Positions 6,041-7,746 of a DNA stretch of 7,746 bases are shown here, piece by piece. Each line of letters starts with the position of its first letter. Within the stretch, counting starts at the first letter, position 1. The stretch lies in contig JALUZX010000528.1 of the NCBI GenBank assembly GCA_027011425.1, positions 1 through 7,746 of the forward strand, written 5' to 3'. The translations under genes and the position numbers were made by a program. Under the pieces are notes generated by a model. The model did no database searches and was not told the DNA's origin. It saw nothing but the letters and a program-made list of their open reading frames with translations. The stretch is from Planctomycetota bacterium. Lineage in GTDB: Bacteria > Planctomycetota > UBA1135 > JALUZX01.

Positions 6041-7746
6041 ATGGGAGAAGACGTGACCCGGAAAGCAGCGGCAAAGGTTCCCGTCGGCCTGGTGGGGGCG
6101 GGCTTCATCGCCCGGTCCCACCTGGAGGCATTGAAGTGGTGTCCCCGCGCGGAAGCGGTCGCCCTTTGCGACCCGGACCAGGCCCGGGCGGGAAGTCTGG
6201 CCCGGGCCTGGGGGATAGACCGGGTCCACGCCTCCCTGGAAGAAATGCTCTCGGCCGGGGGAATCGGGGCGGTCCACATCCTCACCCCTCCCGCCCTCCA
6301 TGTCCCTCTGGCCGGGAAATGCCTGGAGGCGGGGGTTCCCTGCTTCGTGGAAAAACCCCTGGCTCTCTCCAGCCGGGAGGCGGCGGCCCTGGAGGACCTG
6401 GCCCGGGAGAAGGGCGTTCCTCTCGGGGTGAACCACAACATGACCTTCTTTCCCGGGGTGCCGGTGGTGAAAAAGAGGGCGGACCGGGGTCTTCTGGGCA
6501 GGATCGAGCGGCTCCTCCTGGTCCACAACGCCCCCTTGCGCCAGCTCTCCGCGGGGGACTTCTCCCACTTCATGTTCCAGGGAGAGGGGAACATCCTCTG
6601 GGAACAGGGGGTGCACCTCTTTTCCCTGGTCCAGTATTTCCTCGGGGCGGCCCTGGAAACCACGGCCCGGACCTCCCCTGCCCTTGCCCTTCCCAACGGC
6701 CGGGCCTTCCGGGAGGAATGGGACGTGGCCCTTACCTGCGAAAGGGGCGAGGCCCGGGTCCACATGGCCTTCGGAAAGACCATGCCCGAGACCTGGCTCT
6801 ACGTCCTGGGAAGCGACGGGGCCGCCCGGGTGGACCTGGTCCGGGGAAACTGGGAGTTCCTTTGCAAGACGGCCCTCCTGGATTTCCTGGACCACGCGTG
6901 GAACGGCGTGGCCCAGGGGGCGGGCCTCTTTTTCCGCGGGCTCGCCAAGATCCCTGCATACGGAATCTCTCTCTTCGGCCTGGGTTCTCCCGGGGACGCC
7001 TTCAGCATCGGGATGCGGGAGAGCGTGCGCGCCTTCCACCGGGCCCTGGACGAGGGCAAGGAACCCAGGCCCGGCCCCGCCGAGGCGGAAGAGGTTCTCG
7101 CCATGTGCGAGGCCGCGGCCGCTTCCGCCGGGGCGGAACTCCAGACCTCCCCCTTTCCCGCTCCCCCGGACCCCGGCCCGGCCCGGCCGGGGGAAGTGGT
7201 CGTCACCGGGGGGACGGGTTTCCTGGGAAGGGCGCTGGTGGAAGAACTCCTCCAGGCCGGGGAGCCCGTGACCCTCCTGGCCCGGCGCCGGGCCAACCTT
7301 CCCCTTTCCTTCCTGGAGAAGGGGGTTCGTTTCTTCCAGGGGGACGCCCGGGACAGGGCGGCCATGGAACGGGCCCTGGAAGGGGCGGAAGCCCTCCTCC
7401 ACCTGGCGACCTGCGCCTCCGCCGACCCCGGCGGGATGGAGGAGTCCATGAGCCGGGGCGCCCGGACCGCCTGGGAGGCCTGCGCCAGGAAGGGGGTGAA
7501 GCGGATGGTCTTCGTCTCCAGCACGGCCGCTCTCTACCTGGGAGGCCGCAATCCCGTAAAGGGGGAGGACGGCCCCGATCCCCGTCCCGGGGAGCGCCCT
7601 CCCTACGCCCGGGGAAAGATCGCCGCCGAGAAAACTCTCAGGGAGGCGGCCGCCCGGGGAGGAGGCCCGGAACTGGTGATCCTGCGGCCCGCCATCGTCG
7701 TGGGCCGGGGAGGGGTCCCGGAGCATTCCGGCGTGGGCCTCTGGGT
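6041..7746 (+). CDS. Fused Gfo/Idh/MocA oxidoreductase + NAD-dependent epimerase/dehydratase (3' partial)
   Basis: 568 residues are visible and the gene runs off the right edge. The N-terminal half (about 13-362) is a Gfo/Idh/MocA oxidoreductase: Rossmann motif GLVGAGFIARSHL (16-28), CDPD (43-46), the LTPPALHVPLA block (81-91), the signature EKPLAL (104-109) with catalytic-type Lys105, NHN (131-133), and WEQGVHLFSL (187-196) with the conserved His192. An Ala/Pro-rich linker (about 363-384) leads to an extended short-chain dehydrogenase of the UDP-sugar epimerase type: VVTGGTGFLG (387-396), GDARD (434-438), LLHLAT (452-457), FVSSTAALY (491-499), catalytic YARGK (Tyr522, Lys526) and RPAIVVGRG (549-557). 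The two halves would do successive NAD(P)-dependent changes on a sugar or nucleotide sugar, which fits the divergent glycosyltransferase operon. No stop or frame change occurs at the junction. Start: ATG 6041 has no good ribosome site, while in-frame GTG at 6053 has GGGAG five bases upstream. Either is possible. Confidence 0.94.
   Translation, partial: MGEDVTRKAAAKVPVGLVGAGFIARSHLEALKWCPRAEAVALCDPDQARAGSLARAWGIDRVHASLEEMLSAGGIGAVHILTPPALHVPLAGKCLEAGVPCFVEKPLALSSREAAALEDLAREKGVPLGVNHNMTFFPGVPVVKKRADRGLLGRIERLLLVHNAPLRQLSAGDFSHFMFQGEGNILWEQGVHLFSLVQYFLGAALETTARTSPALALPNGRAFREEWDVALTCERGEARVHMAFGKTMPETWLYVLGSDGAARVDLVRGNWEFLCKTALLDFLDHAWNGVAQGAGLFFRGLAKIPAYGISLFGLGSPGDAFSIGMRESVRAFHRALDEGKEPRPGPAEAEEVLAMCEAAAASAGAELQTSPFPAPPDPGPARPGEVVVTGGTGFLGRALVEELLQAGEPVTLLARRRANLPLSFLEKGVRFFQGDARDRAAMERALEGAEALLHLATCASADPGGMEESMSRGARTAWEACARKGVKRMVFVSSTAALYLGGRNPVKGEDGPDPRPGERPPYARGKIAAEKTLREAAARGGGPELVILRPAIVVGRGGVPEHSGVGLW
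6043..6047 (+). promoter_or_regulatory. Possible ribosome binding site for an alternative GTG start at 6053
   Basis: GGGAG followed by a five-base spacer and GTG (6053), in frame with ATG 6041. The sequence before ATG 6041 has no comparable purine-rich match. If this site is used, the protein starts four residues later (VTRKAAAKVPVGL), still well ahead of the Rossmann motif. Confidence 0.4.

Noticed and set aside
6035..7726. Minus-strand open frame of 563 codons opposite the fusion gene
   Set aside because: It is Pro/Gly/Arg-rich with no recognisable domain, whereas the plus strand carries two clear enzyme domains with catalytic motifs.

Overview
This is a G+C-rich bacterial chromosomal segment, roughly two thirds G+C by eye. 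The coding strands favour GGG (Gly), CCC (Pro), CGG/AGG (Arg) and CTC/CTG (Leu). Nearly the whole window is coding. I see no tRNA, rRNA, CRISPR array, insertion sequence or integrase. A multihaem c-type cytochrome with a Sec signal and a membrane anchor, next to sugar and polysaccharide genes, fits a respiring Gram-negative-type bacterium. A Desulfobacterota, Acidobacteriota, Planctomycetota or related uncultured lineage is possible, but the sequence does not settle the phylum.

Layout: two divergent transcription units share a 145-bp intergenic region (5896-6040). To the left, on the minus strand and in order of transcription, are a membrane-anchored dodecahaem cytochrome (5895-3481), an 85-bp gap, a GT2 glycosyltransferase (3395-2643), a DUF2304 membrane protein (2646-2176), a GT4 glycosyltransferase (2179-1064) and a transketolase that runs off the left edge (1067-1). 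The last four genes are chained by 4-base start/stop overlaps, so they are almost certainly one translationally coupled operon. I see no clear terminator in the 85-bp gap, so the cytochrome may head the same transcript.

To the right, on the plus strand, is one large open gene (6041 to the window end). It fuses an N-terminal Gfo/Idh/MocA sugar oxidoreductase to a C-terminal extended-SDR NAD-dependent epimerase/dehydratase. Both halves keep their nucleotide-binding and catalytic motifs.

How the genes fit together: GT2 plus DUF2304 looks like a polyprenyl-phosphate sugar transferase split into a catalytic subunit and a membrane subunit. GT4 would extend a glycan, the Gfo-SDR fusion would modify a sugar (often a nucleotide sugar), and transketolase supplies or rearranges sugar phosphates. 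Together they look like part of a surface-glycan locus. The least expected member is the 12-haem cytochrome, for which I recognise no named enzyme family. The intergenic region holds a good sigma70-type promoter for the cytochrome (TTGACA, 16 bp, CACAAT) and a weaker one for the fusion gene (TTGGAG, 17 bp, TAGAAT).
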